Source: Cacajao melanocephalus (Eukaryota; Chordata; Mammalia; Primates; Pitheciidae). From it: 64,000 bases of DNA. The notes below the pieces were generated by a model. That model searched no databases, had not been told where the DNA came from, and saw only the letters and a program-made list of their open reading frames with translations. Made by a program: the position numbers and the translations under genes. The first letter of the stretch is position 1. Each line of letters opens with the position of its first letter. Shown one piece after another: positions 23,943-36,144 of this stretch. The stretch spans positions 56,738 to 120,737 of the forward strand of contig CAUYLG010062978.1 in assembly GCA_963573385.1 (NCBI GenBank). Reading direction: 5' to 3'.

Positions 23943-26900
23943 TCTTCTGATACTTAGCAAACAATATGGATATTCTGTGCCTAGAGTAGGAAAGTCATCA
24001 TGAAATCACTTTTTTAGTGTAATTGCCATCTGATGTATCCACATCAAACATATCAAATCTCTTTTCATGACAGTACAGTCCCACAAAATGAAAGAGAACC
24101 ACAGAGATAAGCTACCTTTACCTTAGCTTTACCAGAGGACTGATATCTTGTCCTGCAAAATTTGCTTTACTTTCACACAAAATACACAGTAATTCTAAAA
24201 TGCAAATAAGCTAACTAGGATTGGGTTGACTAGAGGGGTAATTTGTTTCAAAAAGACATAAAGATTGATAACTTTCTGATCTGAGAACTGCTCACCTTAC
24301 CACTGCTGTCGAATTCAAATTCAACAGGTATAGGGTAGAATACAGAGCATAAGAATCATTGTTTTAATATGGTTCCCCTGATAATTGTGTCACAAAGCCA
24401 GGCTTAGAAATCACGGGCCTGCAGCATACACGACCGGCATCAGGGTCATTCATGGTTGGCAGCGGGTCAGTGACAGTCTGGGGTGGAAAAGCACGGGAAG
24501 CCATGGTTCCCAGAATCCACGGATCTGATAAAACTTGTGAGAAACTTTTTTTTTTAATTGCATATAGGAGTTGAGCAGAAGAAACTTGTTGTTATAGCCA
24601 CATTAACAAAACACTATTTTTACAGATCAACTTACAGCTCATGAGAAAGGTTTTTTTATATGAATGGCTTTACCACCATATGGTTGTTGTGAAGTCACTT
24701 GTCAGCCTAGGACAAGTAGAGTGTGATCTCACAGAGAAGCTCATAAAGTTTCACGAAAATCTGCTTAATGGCAAGAGGAGTCAGAAAATGTTTTAAAAGG
24801 GCAACTTTTACCCTGATTATAATAGCATTTGAGGGAATTTTAAGTGTAGGAAGCATAGCTGTGACAATATAGTACATCCAAGGATAGCTAAGAGAAACGT
24901 ATCAGTAGGAATAACAGAGTTGATGACTATAAATGATTGGTAATTAGGCTCTACAGTAAGCTGCAATCCTATCAGAGAAATGAAGGCATTGTTAATTGTT
25001 TTTATGAGACTCCTCAGAGGCCAAAAATGATTCCCTGCTTGGCCTAAACAAAACCATAATGGAAGTTAAACTGTTGTCACAGAGAAGAGAATGAGTAGCA
25101 GGAATCTAGATGTTCACCTTTTCCTTTGTAAAGTCCATACTGTGTGCAAGACCCATGGCTAAGATGGTAGAAGCAGTGGGCTTAGGTAAGTATATTGTAC
25201 CATGCAAACTTCCTAGAGTGTGTAAAATGAACACTGCCAGGTTCTGGGTGTAGCTTTTCCTAGTTAAACATGGAATGGGGTGTGTTTATAAGAATACAAT
25301 CTTAGCTCTTATTGGCAGTTATACAATCACAGCAGTTTTATGAGAATTAAAAATGGCCATCAAAACACGGAGATACATAAAGTTATTTAGTTAAGAGACC
25401 TTCTAAGATAAGGTGATTAACCTAGTCAATAAGTTGAAATAATATTTCCATTATTTTTCTAGATTTTCTTCTCCTGTATATGTATGATGATCTATCTGAT
25501 AGCCACAAATACCAATAATATAGCATTGATACTTGGAGTAACAGTGTTGTTTAAATTCTTACTTTCAAAGAGCTTAATTTCTGCCAGGCCTGACTTTTCT
25601 TCTTTTTTTTAGGTCTCAACCTATGAGCTTGTGCTGATTTGCTGATTTACATATCTTCACTGGCTGAAAATCATATCTGTTCCTTAGGTCCAATTTTCAA
25701 GTTCGAAGCATTGGCAGTGTGACCACAAATATCTATGATCTGATGCTTTATTTGATTTTTGTGTGTTTGCTTTAATGGAAGCATAGAAAGGGAGGGAAGA
25801 AGGGAGGGGAATATTTGATTTGCTGTCTAGCCAACACAATTCTAAAAAGCATTAAGTGGAAACTGCTACAAGTGTTTATTTTCTAACTCTTTCTTGTATA
25901 ATGGGAACAGTCAAGATCTGAACAAGAGTCGATATAAGGTTTGTGGTTTTATGATAAGCGTAACAGCCAGTGGATAGACTAAACCCCAGTGACAGCTGTG
26001 ATGGTTCTTGGAATCAGACATCCTTCAATAACATGTTCCCCCAAAGCTTATAGACACTGCTGTAGAGTAGGGTCAAGGCTTACGATGTTGAATGTCTCTG
26101 AGCTATGTGAAATTTTTCTCTGTAGATTCGTGCCTAACAACCATTACATCAAACCACAGGTACAATGAAGCCCATTTTCCTCTTTGACATGATACTGTTG
26201 TTACTCTAGAGGCAAAGCCTTATGCTATTACTAGCTGAAAAAGACACGTCTCTAAAAGCTGAAAGAGTGCAGACACAGAATTGGGAACAATTGGGCTATT
26301 CTGACCGTGAGAATATAAAGCAATAATTTTACCCAGCACAAACCATGTAACTCATTACAGTTTGGTGTCTTGGAACAAGGACACGTAAAATAACAATGAT
26401 CATTGCCTAAAAAATTAATTTTGTGGAAATTCTTATAATGTTAGCATACTTCACAGATACAATTCTACCCAACTGTAACCTTTGTTATAACAGCTAATGA
26501 TCATTTTTTTCATAGAAAAAGAAAGCCTGACTCCTTCATTGATTGATTCATTAAAAGAAATCTTGTAATTGAGCAATCAGGCCAGGTTTACTATGAGCAT
26601 CTGATAAACGGAAGTTAGGAAGATGATAAACATCCAAATATCAGTGAATGTCCATAATATCTGTTGAACTACTTGTAATTCATCAAAAAATACTGGATGA
26701 ACAGAAATTCCCTTGGTTCTGCAGAGAAATTAAAGGAAGTAAAAGTAAAATTTCTGTACTCACTAGGTGTTCTTGGAAAAACAATTTATCTTAAGAATAG
26801 TAGCAAGAAAATTGTAAGAAACGACTAAGAAACAAAAATTACGAGGGTGAGTCAAATTACTAATAATATTAATATGTAAAGCTGTCATCTTAATAGTTCT

Positions 26901-27387
26901 TAAAAGTGTTATACATTATCTCATTTTATAAGCACAATAATAAAATGACTTGCCTTTCATAACTATCATACTCCTATCAGATCCTGGGCAATAACCCTAT
27001 CTTCTCAGGACCAGAGTACTCTTCTTTCCATACTTTTCTGTCAGTGAGCTACAGAAAAAGTCTAGAAAAGTTCAATAGAAAAATATACCTGAAGTTTGAT
27101 TACAGGATGTACATATCTTTGACCCTGAATATCAGATATGATTTACTCTCCAGGCTTTGTTGACCTTTGGTGGGAATAATCTACCAGATCTTGTGAAGAA
27201 CCAGGAGGATAAAAGACATCTAGTTGTGTGATTCTAGTTTCGTTAAAGACTACTTCAAGGAGGAAGAAGAGTTTTCCTGAAAATCAGCCAGAGGCCCCAG
27301 TTCACAGAAGTCCATCTGCAGGTTGGCCTCTTTGTCTACCACATGGAAGGAAGCTATCATCATGTGTTCTCAAACCCCTGCAATTCT
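23943..27387. other. Mostly unassigned, about 3.4 kb
   Basis: One of the largest stretches without young repeats. A weak antisense MER5-like trace lies at 24300-24410 (ATTCAACAGGTATAGGGTAG, ACAAAGCCAGGC, AGAAATCAC). A slightly GC-rich patch is at 24410-24530. A purine tract (GGGAGGGAAGAAGGGAGGGG) is at about 25789-25810. A faint MIR-like piece may sit at 26880-26960. No gene is supported; the 60-codon frame at 27228-27410 has no domain. Confidence 0.45.
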
Positions 27388-27426
27388 GTCACTTTGCAAG
27401 ATATATCTAGCAATTATCAAAAAAAA
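27388..27426 (+). repeat. Dispersed 39-bp segment, copy 1
   Basis: A segment running from GTCACTTTGCAAGAT to TAGCAATTATC and an A8 run recurs at 29096-29135 with a single internal mismatch (A/G at 27403/29111) and one extra A. I cannot assign it to a known family. Confidence 0.9.
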
Positions 27427-27584
27427 TGAAAAAAGTGAAATGGATATTCTGGAAACTGCTAGAGAACAGATGTCTTGAATAGGCAAGACGATACTTCACA
27501 AGATACATTGTTTACTTTTTCCCGATACTATGGTTTGTTTTTGGATCAGTGAATGAAACAGACACTCTCCTTTGTGCATTCTCA

Positions 27585-27892
<308 letters not shown>

Positions 27893-29007
27893 AAGGTCTT
27901 TCTAAACAGAAAGGAATATCCAGTTTTAAAAAATTAGTCTGCAGTATGTTATTTGTCACAAAAATATTTATATAATAGTGTACGCTTTTATTTTTCTTTG
28001 CATTTAATTTTTCTAAGTAGTTATTCTAAATATGAGAATGAATCATTACAAAGCATTAAATTTTAATAGTTTAGCAACATTAACCAGTAATCTCAAAATA
28101 TTTTTATAACTTGAGCTTTTTGTGACCATTTAAAAAAGAAGTATGCATTTAAATTACTATATGATGTACTCTCTGTCTGCTGTAATCCCATTAACAAAGT
28201 TTTTAATTCTAGAAAATAATAAACTTAGAAAGCCTAAAATTTTACCTTGTTTAAAAAAACATATTACATATATAAAACTTTATCAGAGTTAAGCTGAGAA
28301 GCTAAGCAGAAAAGTTTAATATTATTTATGATTTCATGACTTGCAACACGATAATTTGAGCCTTATCTACTAATGTAGTTTAAATCCAAGTTGTTTCTTG
28401 TTTTTGCTCCCCCTCGCCTCCCAATATCATAACAGAACTCCTTTAAAGATGTGAAATGGATTTTATACCTTCTTCTCAGTAGTGATATTCAGGAAAAAAA
28501 TCTCTCACCATTTAGACAAGGAGTATGCAAAATGGGAAGTGGAAACTCAACACACATTTCATTAATTTGATCTAAGCAAATATCCTAAAGAGATAAATCA
28601 GTCTGAAATAGCCACACAATTTCCAGCTATGTTGTGCTTCTTAACAAAATATAAAGTGCAGTGTTAAAGTCACTTATCTTCTCTATTGCAGGAATTAAAT
28701 TATTTGGGTTGGTTAACTAGATGGATCTAATTAATGGTCAGAGTGCCAAATCTCCCTTCACTTTGTAATGCATAGACCTAGCCTTTGTTCTGTGCCCCTG
28801 GGCCTTATGGTAAAAAAATGAAAGCAATTAAGGAGTTTCTGGGAATTATCTTATTAAGAATTGCAAACTCATCTGCCACAAAGAGAAATGATAGTGGAAG
28901 GCTGACAAATGTTTAAAGAATGGTAGCTAGAAGCATAGAGATGGAAATGAAGATGAAATGGGGAGAAGGTAAGTATGAGTGTGATCATCAAACACGTGCT
29001 TATTTAC
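27893..29007. other. Unassigned AT-rich sequence, about 1.1 kb
   Basis: Very AT-rich without a recognisable repeat or gene. Confidence 0.45.
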
Positions 29008-29335
29008 ATTCATCCTTTCAACAAACATATATTGCAGGCTTATCAGGGTGAGATACCATGTTAGGCACTTGGAATAGAGAAGTGAACAACTTAAAGTCAC
29101 TTTGCAAGATGTATCTAGCAATTATCAAAAAAAAACTTCTATAACTGAAGTATTCATATTAATGGCAGATTGCAGAAGATCTATGATTACTATAGATTTA
29201 TGAGAGAGGTAAAAGAGGTGGATAGGATAGGTATTCTGGGGAGAGCATAGAGAAGAGTTTCTGAATGATCAGGAGAGGCTTAGGAAATGCTTCCAAAAAG
29301 AGTAATGTTTGTTCTCCTCATGAAGGATGGTGTCA
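29008..29335 (-). repeat. L2 LINE fragment with a foreign insert
   Basis: Antisense L2: CATCCTTTCAACAAACATAT, GAGATACCATGTTAGGCACT and TGGAATAGAGAAGTGAACAA at the start, then GGAGAGGCTTAGGAAATGCT and GTTCTCCTCATGAAGGATGG near the end. The L2 match is interrupted at 29096-29135 by the 39-bp segment also found at 27388-27426. Confidence 0.7.
29096..29135 (+). repeat. Dispersed 39-bp segment, copy 2
   Basis: Second copy of the segment at 27388, ending in A9. It lies within L2-like sequence at a point where L2 does not contain it. Confidence 0.9.
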
Positions 29336-29479
29336 TTAGCTGGTTGCCTCTCACAAAAGAGAACTTGAGGCAGATAGATAAATAATATTTACATGGAAAA
29401 AGTTATATGCTTGAACCTGGCATATTAAGTGAGTGTTAATGAGGCTGTCTGTCAGGTAGGTTTTTTTCTCTCTTCACTT

Positions 29480-29782
29480 CTTTTTCTTTTAAGTTCAGAG
29501 ATAGGGTCTCACTATATCACTCAGGCTGGAGTGCAATGGTACGATCGTAGCTCACTACAACCTCGAAGTCCTGAGCACAAGCAACCCTACCACCTCAGAC
29601 TCCCAAGTAGCTATGACTGCAGGCACACACCACAATGCTCAGCTAATTTAAAAAAAAATTTTTTTATAGAGTCAGGTTCTCACTATATTTCCCAGGCTGG
29701 TCTTGAACTCCTGCATCAAACGATCCTCCTGCCTCAGCCTCTCAGACTGCTGGGATTACAGGTGTGAAACACCAGGCCCAGC
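29480..29782 (-). mobile_element. Alu SINE, AluJ-like
   Basis: Antisense old Alu: GAGATAGGGTCTCACTATAT, CAGGCTGGAGTGCAATGGTA, the J-type middle TTTTTTTATAGAGTCAGGTT and GCCTCTCAGACTGCTGGGAT, ending CACCAGGCCCAGC. The tail is mutated to TTCTTTTTCTTTTAAG. The 112-codon frame at 29429-29767 is an Alu artefact. Confidence 0.9.
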
Positions 29783-30002
29783 TCAGGTCATCATAATAGA
29801 AGAAATTGGTAAGTCAGGAGATAGATCATGAAGGAACATTTATTCTATGGTTTAAACTTTATGCCAAAAGCAATGTGAGGCGATAAAATGATTTTAAGTT
29901 CAAGGACGACGTAGTGAGGTTTCTGAATTGAAGTCTGGCACATACACATAAGTCCCTTGGTATTGGGTCTACTTTACTGCTGAGGGAATTCTGTTTTAGT
30001 GG

Positions 30003-30180
30003 TTAAGAGTGATAGCACAGTATAGTGGGAAAGGCACTGAACTCTACCACCAGCCTAAGCTACCTGTGGGACTCTGGACAACAGTCTTGAAAAATCCAGA
30101 CTAATTTTCTTTGCAAATGAGGAGGTTGGACAAATGATCTTTAAGGGTTTTTTTTTTTTTTGCTTGAAATTTCTGTGCTC
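30003..30180 (+). repeat. MIR3-type SINE
   Basis: Sense MIR-class element: TATAGTGGGAAAGGCACTGA, ACCTGTGGGACTCTGGACAA, TTTGCAAATGAGGAGGTTGG and ACAAATGATCTTTAAGGG, the last two being the MIR3-specific end. T runs at about 30149-30163 and 30181-30190 follow. Confidence 0.7.
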
Positions 30181-31768
30181 TTTTTTTTTTGTTTTTCGTT
30201 TTGGACTCTACCACTTTATAAATAGATCTAATAAGAGACTGCCCTTGCCTTATCTCAATACTGAAGAGAAAAAACAGTGAGTCACATGACCAAAATGAGC
30301 CTATCACCTAGTTAGATAGCGATATTGTCCATTTAATGAGGCTTTCTTAGAGATAGAATTCTGGTTATAAAACCACACAGTATGTTGATTTGTGACAGAA
30401 GCCACAAGAGGATGGTACGTATGGGTGGAAAATAATTAATTTCCACACCTCCTACTTAAGCAGGAGTCCAGCTATGTAGAATAAGAATAAAAGTGAAATA
30501 TTATAAGTCCATCTGTAGATTTTGTTTTTTTACTGAAGTGGGCCAATAAATTTTAACATTACTGCCAACTCAACTTTTACTTTTAAAAAATTCCAGTAAA
30601 AAAAATATCACAATTTCAGCTTTGTGGTGCTTTCAATTTTAAAAAGAGAAGGGCTGGGGGAGTCAGAGACAGTTTCAGTCTTTGTGAGGCTGAGCTTTAC
30701 AGTTTATCTGATTTGAAAGTAAGACACCTCAATGCAATAATATTATACAAGGTAACTTGAATTCTACAGTCACAGGAGTATTCTCAGCACTTCTAACTAC
30801 TGGTTTGGCACTCTGACAGGAAACATTTTAAGGCTCAGACATGGGCAGCTCGGGCATTTCACGTTAATCTTAAAAAGCTTTCTGGAAATTATGGATCTTT
30901 GCTTCAATTTCAAATGAATATGTAGTACACATATGTAAACTATGAAGCAATCTTGCAAATTCAAGTGGAAGCAGGATTATTGTCTATGAGAGAGGCTAAC
31001 GTTTTAAAAGCAAAATAAAATAAATAAGATGTATTTAAATAGGCGTTTAAGTTAAGAATAAGGACAACCTGGAAATGCAAGGAGTGCTTCATAGGAGTTA
31101 CTCGTAGATATTCACATGAATGGTAAAAAGTAAATTGGTGCAGAGAATGGATAAGTTAACTCCACAAAACAAATCTTCCTCTTTAGTTAAGAATGTTTTT
31201 ACCACCAAAATTAAATGCAGTCTTTCTTTAGTTTTTCAGGCCACAGAGTCAATATAGTGACACAGGTCAAATTAATTGTATTGCCTGCTCACATGAGAAT
31301 GGCTGACAGAATTAGAAACTATAAAATATCCAGAAAAACATTCTTGAGATGACCACAACTAAATAAGAGCTAATTTCAGTCTTTTAGATAATTTGCATAT
31401 GGCAGTATATTCCAGTCTTACTCATTGTCTCAGTTTGAAGATTTATCTTGATCATAGCGTGGTTAGAGAAATCAGTATCATTTTATACAACATTGCTTGG
31501 TACAAAATGACTCATAGTTCTAAGTCCTATACTTATGTAGATGGGCTCCAGCCCTTCATTTGTTTTTGTCAAAATAATTCTGGGACATTCTGGTACCAAT
31601 AAAAATTAGACTAAATTCTAATTGGAAATTTTTTTAGTAAAATAAAATTCCATTTCATTACCCTTAGATTTTCTCTTTGTGTGCATGTCATATGCACATG
31701 CACACACATATTAATCCACATGACTAAGATGGGAAACTATAGAAGACATATATATTATATTTAAATAT
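30181..31768. other. Unassigned sequence, about 1.6 kb
   Basis: No repeat I can name and no gene. Composition is AT-rich. Short frames at 30101-30307 (minus) and 31393-31602 (plus) are unsupported. Confidence 0.45.
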
Positions 31769-31770
31769 TA

Positions 31771-31973
31771 CAGAAGATCCTGATTCATGATGGCTCAACT
31801 TACTATTTTTTAATTTTATGATGGTGTGAAAGTTCTATGCATTCAGTATGCTCCCCAGTGTAGGATGGGTTACCTTTGGAGAAATTCAACGTAAATTAAA
31901 AATACAGAAAGTCAAAAACACTTTCAGCTTACAATATTTTCAACTTATGATGGGTTTATCTTGAGAGGATCTG
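31771..31973. mobile_element. Tigger-type MITE
   Basis: Begins CAGAAGATCCTGATTCATGA and ends ATGGGTTTATCTTGAGAGG...ATCTG, with internal inverse-related blocks AACTTACTATTTTTTAATTT and TTACAATATTTTCAACTTAT. A TA precedes it at 31769-31770; the 3' flank is CA, probably a mutated TA. It is a 203-bp internally deleted member of a pogo-like family whose exact name I do not recall. Confidence 0.7.
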
Positions 31974-32409
31974 CACAGTATTAGGAGATACTAATAGATT
32001 TCTGGCATACTCAATAAACATAGTTTTCTTTTAGCATATGGAAAGATGTATTTTATGCTATGAGCATAGTAAAGGTGTTAACTCTTTTGTACCTGAATCT
32101 ATGACCCAGTCATTTATTCAAAAATTATATTGTTAGCTTAATATGTGCTAGCCACCTATATCTTCTGCATATATTATATTAGATTGTGTGCTTTTGTCAT
32201 GACAAAGAGTTCAATAATAAAACCATATAATTGTAGCAGAATAATCCATGTAAAATATTAATTGTTTATTTCACATTTACCAGTTTATCATAAAGGATAT
32301 CACAAGGGATGCAGATGCAGAGACACATGGGGTGAGGTATGAGGGAAGGTGCAGAGCTGTCCCATTAACCTTACCCTATGCTCAGAAGCTGATCTCTGCA
32401 TTGATGTTT
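31974..32409. other. Unassigned sequence
   Basis: About 430 bases of AT-rich DNA with no recognised feature. Confidence 0.45.
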
Positions 32410-32700
32410 ATTCATATATTTTTATTTATTAAGTAATTATTGGATGTCTGATATATTCTAGATATTGTTTTAGGCATGAGGAATGGGGTAGATCTGTGAA
32501 CAAATCCATCAGAATCTTTTCCTTCACAGAGTTATATTTTGGTGGAGGAGAAACTGTAAGTTTTATAGTTGTGAATGATGGCAGTGCTGTAGAGAAAATT
32601 AGAGCAGGCTGAACAGGGATGCAGAAAATTGGTGGAGGGGGTGGCAATTTAGAATAAGGAATCCGGGTAGACTTTACTAAGTTGACACCGAGTAGTAGCA
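32410..32700 (-). repeat. L2 LINE fragment
   Basis: Antisense L2: TTTTTATTTATTAAGTAATT, GATATTGTTTTAGGCATGAG, TGAACAAATCCATCAGAATC, GTAGAGAAAATTAGAGCAGG and GGTAGACTTTACTAAGTTGA follow the L2 3' order. The 90-codon minus frame at 32429-32701 is embedded in it and not a gene. Confidence 0.8.
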
Positions 32701-32756
32701 ATATTAGTAATGCATTTTCATTCCACTTGCACGTGGTTAAGTGGTTAAAATATTTA

Positions 32757-33165
32757 ATATTGAGCAGCTAAGTGGATATTTTATGTGGTAGCCTTCCAAA
32801 AATCTCAATGTCCTAACACATAGAGCCTGCAAATATTAACTAATATGTTCAGTGATACTTTGCAGATGCGATTAAATTAAACATATTGAGATGGAGAAGT
32901 TTTCCTGGATTATCAAGGTGGGCCTGATACAATCACATGAGTTCTTATAAAAAGGATGCAGGAGGAGGCAGAGTCAGGAGAACGCTATGTGATAACAGAA
33001 GCAGAGGGAAGCCCAGAGACAGAAGATGCTACACTAGTGGTTTTGAAGATGAAGGAAAGGGCCCTAAGCCAAGGAATACAGTTGACCTCTGGAAGCTAGA
33101 GAAGGCAAAGATGAATCTGGGAGTCAGAAGGCACCAGCCCTGCTGACACTTTAATTTTAGCCCTG
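32757..33165 (+). mobile_element. LTR-like repeat (MaLR/ERVL type, family uncertain)
   Basis: Landmarks in order are ATCTCAATGTCCTAACACAT, CTTTGCAGATGCGATTAAAT, GAGATGGAGAAGTTTTCCTG, GGTGGGCCTGATACAATCAC, GTTCTTATAAAAAGGATGCA, CCAAGGAATACAGTTGACCT and CACCAGCCCTGCTGACACTT. This is a common old mammalian LTR-like repeat that I associate with the MLT1/MaLR group. The 3' end, including the polyadenylation region, is missing or unrecognisable after 33165. No viral gene is present. Confidence 0.55.
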
Positions 33166-33239
33166 TAATATTCATATGCTATTTATGATCGTTCAAATCC
33201 AAGAGTTCTGCACATAGTCTGTGTCTTATGAATACAGAC

Positions 33240-33324
33240 TGCCACTTGCTATTTGTGAGACATAGTTATTTAACATTTTTGTGCTTCATTGTACATAACT
33301 GTGTCTCACAAATAGCAAGTGGCA
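33240..33324. repeat. Inverted repeat made from MIR sequence
   Basis: Arms 33240-33262 and 33302-33324 are perfect 23-bp reverse complements, and similarity extends inward to about 34 bp with two mismatches (33240-33273 against 33291-33324), leaving a loop of about 17 nt. The left arm reads like sense MIR (GCCACTTGCTATTTGTGAGA), the right like antisense MIR running on into GGCAGGGCTGGAATTCC. A second pair of inverse words, TGTGCTTCATTGTACA at 33280 and TGTACAATGAGGCACA at 33384, overlaps the loop. Confidence 0.95.
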
Positions 33325-33640
33325 GGGCTGGAATTCCAAGCCAGCTACTGGGGCTCTAGAGTTCTTAATCAGTACATATAAAGTGTACAATGAGGCACAG
33401 AGTACATTGTACATATACAATGATGATGACAGTAGTACCTATGGCATAGAGGTTTTACAAACGGCTAGTATTTGTAAAATGTAGTAGAATTTTTGATATA
33501 TAAGATTTAAATAGGTAAACTGGCTTTAGAGGCAAACAAGTTAATATTGTAGTTACCTCATTTTATAGATCAGTAATGTGAGCCATGCAACTTAACTTAT
33601 TTGAAACCTTGTTTTATTAGCTGGCAATAACACTTGAAAT
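33291..33640 (-). repeat. MIR-derived sequence, rearranged
   Basis: AAATAGCAAGTGGCAGGGCT, ATTCCAAGCCAGC and CTAGAGTTCTTAATCAGTAC match the antisense MIR head. AATGAGGCACAGAGTACATT and, further on, CTCATTTTATAGATCAGTAA with GCAACTTAACTTATTTGA are other MIR words in an order that does not fit a single intact MIR. The segment seems to hold at least two MIR pieces plus the foldback. Confidence 0.5.
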
Positions 33641-33698
33641 ACACTGTAAGGCTATTTTGAGCATCACAAAAATCATATGCAAAAGTAGAGTCTGGTTT

Positions 33699-34210
33699 GT
33701 CCATCCGTCCATCTGTCCATTCATCCATCCATCCATCCATTCATTCATTTACAAATACTTAATAAACATCTACTATGTGTCAGTCACTCTCATGAGTCCT
33801 GGAATTGTAGTGAAGAATATCACAGACATATTACTTTTCCTGATGGCAATTTTATTCTAGTTAGGAACACAGAAAATAAGCAGGTAAATGAATAATTTCA
33901 GATATTGATGAGTATGCAATGAAGAAAAAATGAGAAAATGTGTCTCTGATGACTTTACATTTGAGCCAAAACCTGAATATTGAAATAATGTTAATCATAC
34001 TATGATATGGGAAAGTGGTTTCACGAAGAGAGGACAGCAAGAAAAATTTGGTATCAATTTCAATGCTCAAAAAGTCAAAAGGTCAGTTTGGCTAAAGTGT
34101 AATGAATAAGGGAGAGGATGATACAAGATGAAATCAGAGAGTCAGACATGGTCCCAAAACTTGGATTTTATTCTACTTATAATGAAAACCAAAGAAAGTT
34201 TCAATGATAG
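33699..34210 (-). repeat. L2 LINE with a CATC-type tetranucleotide tail
   Basis: 33699-33750 is an impure (TCCA/TTCA)n tract, which is the expanded L2 3' tail. It runs directly into ACTTAATAAACATCTACTAT, GTGTCAGTCACTCTCATGAG, TTTTATTCTAGTTAGGAACA and GGTCAGTTTGGCTAAAGTGT in antisense L2 order. Non-coding. Confidence 0.8.
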
Positions 34211-34254
34211 AAATTTATATATTTTTAAATTATGGTGGTTGTAGTGTGATAGAT

Positions 34255-35090
34255 ATTTGAAGCAAACGTATGTTCTTCATTTTAAAATATTTTTTTAATT
34301 GACACATTGTACATATTTTTGAGGTACACTTTGATGTTTCTATGCATATATATTTTGTATAATGATCCAATCAGGGGAGTTAGTGTATCCATCACCTCAT
34401 GCATTTATTATTTATTTGTGGTGAGAACATTCAAAATCCTCCCTTCTAGGAATTTTGTAATATATAATATTATACTTTACTGTTAACTACTTACCCTACT
34501 GTGCAATAGAACACCAGAACTTATTCCTCTTAAGTGTAACTATGTACCCATTGACCAACCTCCTCTCATCTTCCCTCCCTTCCTAGTCTCTGGTAGCCAT
34601 TGTTCTACTTTCTGCTTCTGTATCATATATATTTGGATTCCACATATGGGGAAGATCATGCATTCATATTTCTGTGTGTGGCTTATTGGCTTATTTAACT
34701 TAACGTGATGTCTTCCAGTTTGATCTACATTATTGCAAATGACAGGAGTTCATTCTTTTTTGTGACTGGATAGTATTCCATTGTGCATATATACCACATT
34801 TTATCCATTCATCCATTGATAGACACAGGTTGATTCTCTTTCTTGGTTATTGCGAATAGTGCATCTGCATGGGGATGCAGATATCTCTCTAACATACTGA
34901 TTTCATTTCCTTTATGTACATACCCAGAATTGGGACTGCTGGGTCATATGCTGGCTCTATTTTTAGTTTTTTTAATAACATCATTACTCTTTTTCTTAAT
35001 GGCTGTACTAGTTTAAAATCCCACCAACAGTCCTCAAAGTGTTGCCTTTTAGCCATATCCTTGCCAAAAGCTGTTTTCTTTTGTGTTTTT
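34255..35090 (-). mobile_element. L1 3' end, antisense (L1MA/L1MB-like)
   Basis: From the 3' terminus inward: TTTTTTAATTGACACATTGT, TGATCCAATCAGGGGAGTTA, CCATCACCTCATGCATTTAT, CTGTGCAATAGAACACCAGA, then ORF2-end words TAGTATTCCATTGTGCATAT, ATCCATTCATCCATTGATAG, TTGGGACTGCTGGGTCATAT and AATCCCACCAACAGT. It is a 5'-truncated copy of about 835 bp with no readable frame. Confidence 0.9.
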
Positions 35091-35096
35091 TATTTT

Positions 35097-35140
35097 ATTA
35101 GAAGCCTATTCATTCTCATTAGAAGCCTCTGCCATTCTCA
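35097..35140 (+). repeat. Imperfect 21-23 bp tandem duplication
   Basis: ATTAGAAGCCTATTCATTCTC is followed at once by ATTAGAAGCCTCTGCCATTC TCA-type sequence. The two units share 11 leading bases and the CATTCTC end. It sits at the truncated end of the L1 fragment and may mark the insertion junction. Confidence 0.7.
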
Positions 35141-35302
35141 GAGTATATTCATATACATCTCCAGGAATGGGAAGACATGTTGCTTATAGAGGGAAAAAGG
35201 TGTGTATCAATAATGATCTCTTTCTATGCAATTCTGTCTGTCTCTTTCTCTTATCTACCTATCATCTATCTACTTATATTTCCCATTTTATCTATAATAG
35301 AT

Positions 35303-35495
35303 ATAGATGAATTACAGCCCACAGGCTAAATCTACCTGATACATCTATTTTTTTGTGAATACGCTTTTATTGGAACACAGCCATGCCGATTTGTTTATTA
35401 TTTGTATTGTCCACGGTTGGCAGGGTGGAGTGATTATGGCAGAGACCAAATAATATTCAATACCCCAAATCTTTACTAAAAAAATAGAAAAAAAA
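35303..35495. mobile_element. hAT-Charlie MITE, MER58-like, copy 3
   Basis: Same family and orientation as 2223 and 4447: ATTACAGCCCACAGGCTAAA, TTTTATTGGAACACAGCCAT, TATTGTCCACGGTTGGCAG and CAGAGACCAAATAATATTC. The end fades into an A-rich tract (about A18-19 near 35487-35505, then CAA repeats). Confidence 0.75.
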
Positions 35496-36144
35496 AAAAA
35501 AAAAAGAAACAACAACAACAAAAATCCTGCCAGCCTCTTTTTTTTTTTTACTTTGATTTTCCACAATACATTATTCATCCTTCTCTTGTCCTGGTCTTGA
35601 GGTGAAATTCCCTGGCCTACCTTCCTCTCCTTCTTCTTCATTTACTACCAAACCTAATTTCAGCATTTCCTTCATCTTTCTTGCCAGTGGCTGTGCTTCA
35701 CTTTCTATACTTCGACATTTTTGGGTGGTTGATATCCACATTTTAGCTTTGCCTGATGATTCTTTTGCTATATTCTAATTCGCAGTTTTTGCAGGAACAA
35801 TATATGTATATTAAATTACATATTCGAGCACAACAGAAATCCATGCTGCCATTTAACTTCATGGACTTTTAATATTTGAATAGATTCAAAATGCAAATAA
35901 ATTCCTTCTCTTCTTCATTTTCCACTACATGTAGGTCTTTTAAAAATCGCATTGAGGCTGAAGAAATCACATAGCTGGCAGGCATGTCGCTTCAAGCAGA
36001 GATCTCTTTTATTGGCAGCCATAGCATAATAGAGTCTTAGAAAGAATATCTGTTTGCAGTCCATTCACAGATCTTCCCCACATCTCCTCCCCACATCCAT
36101 AATTTTAAATAGTCCACATCATGATGTCCCTTTGTTCGGTTAAC
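35496..36144. other. Unassigned sequence with A- and T-rich tracts
   Basis: Begins with the A-run and (CAA)n near 35490-35524, then T10-type sequence at 35539-35549. The rest to 36144 shows no gene and no named repeat. The 98-codon minus frame at 35345-35641 reads through the low-complexity sequence. Confidence 0.5.

Noticed and set aside
33699..33750. CATC/TCCA repeats as a CRISPR array or regulatory repeat
   Set aside because: It is a simple tetranucleotide tract at the 3' tail of an L2 element. No spacers or conserved direct repeats exist.
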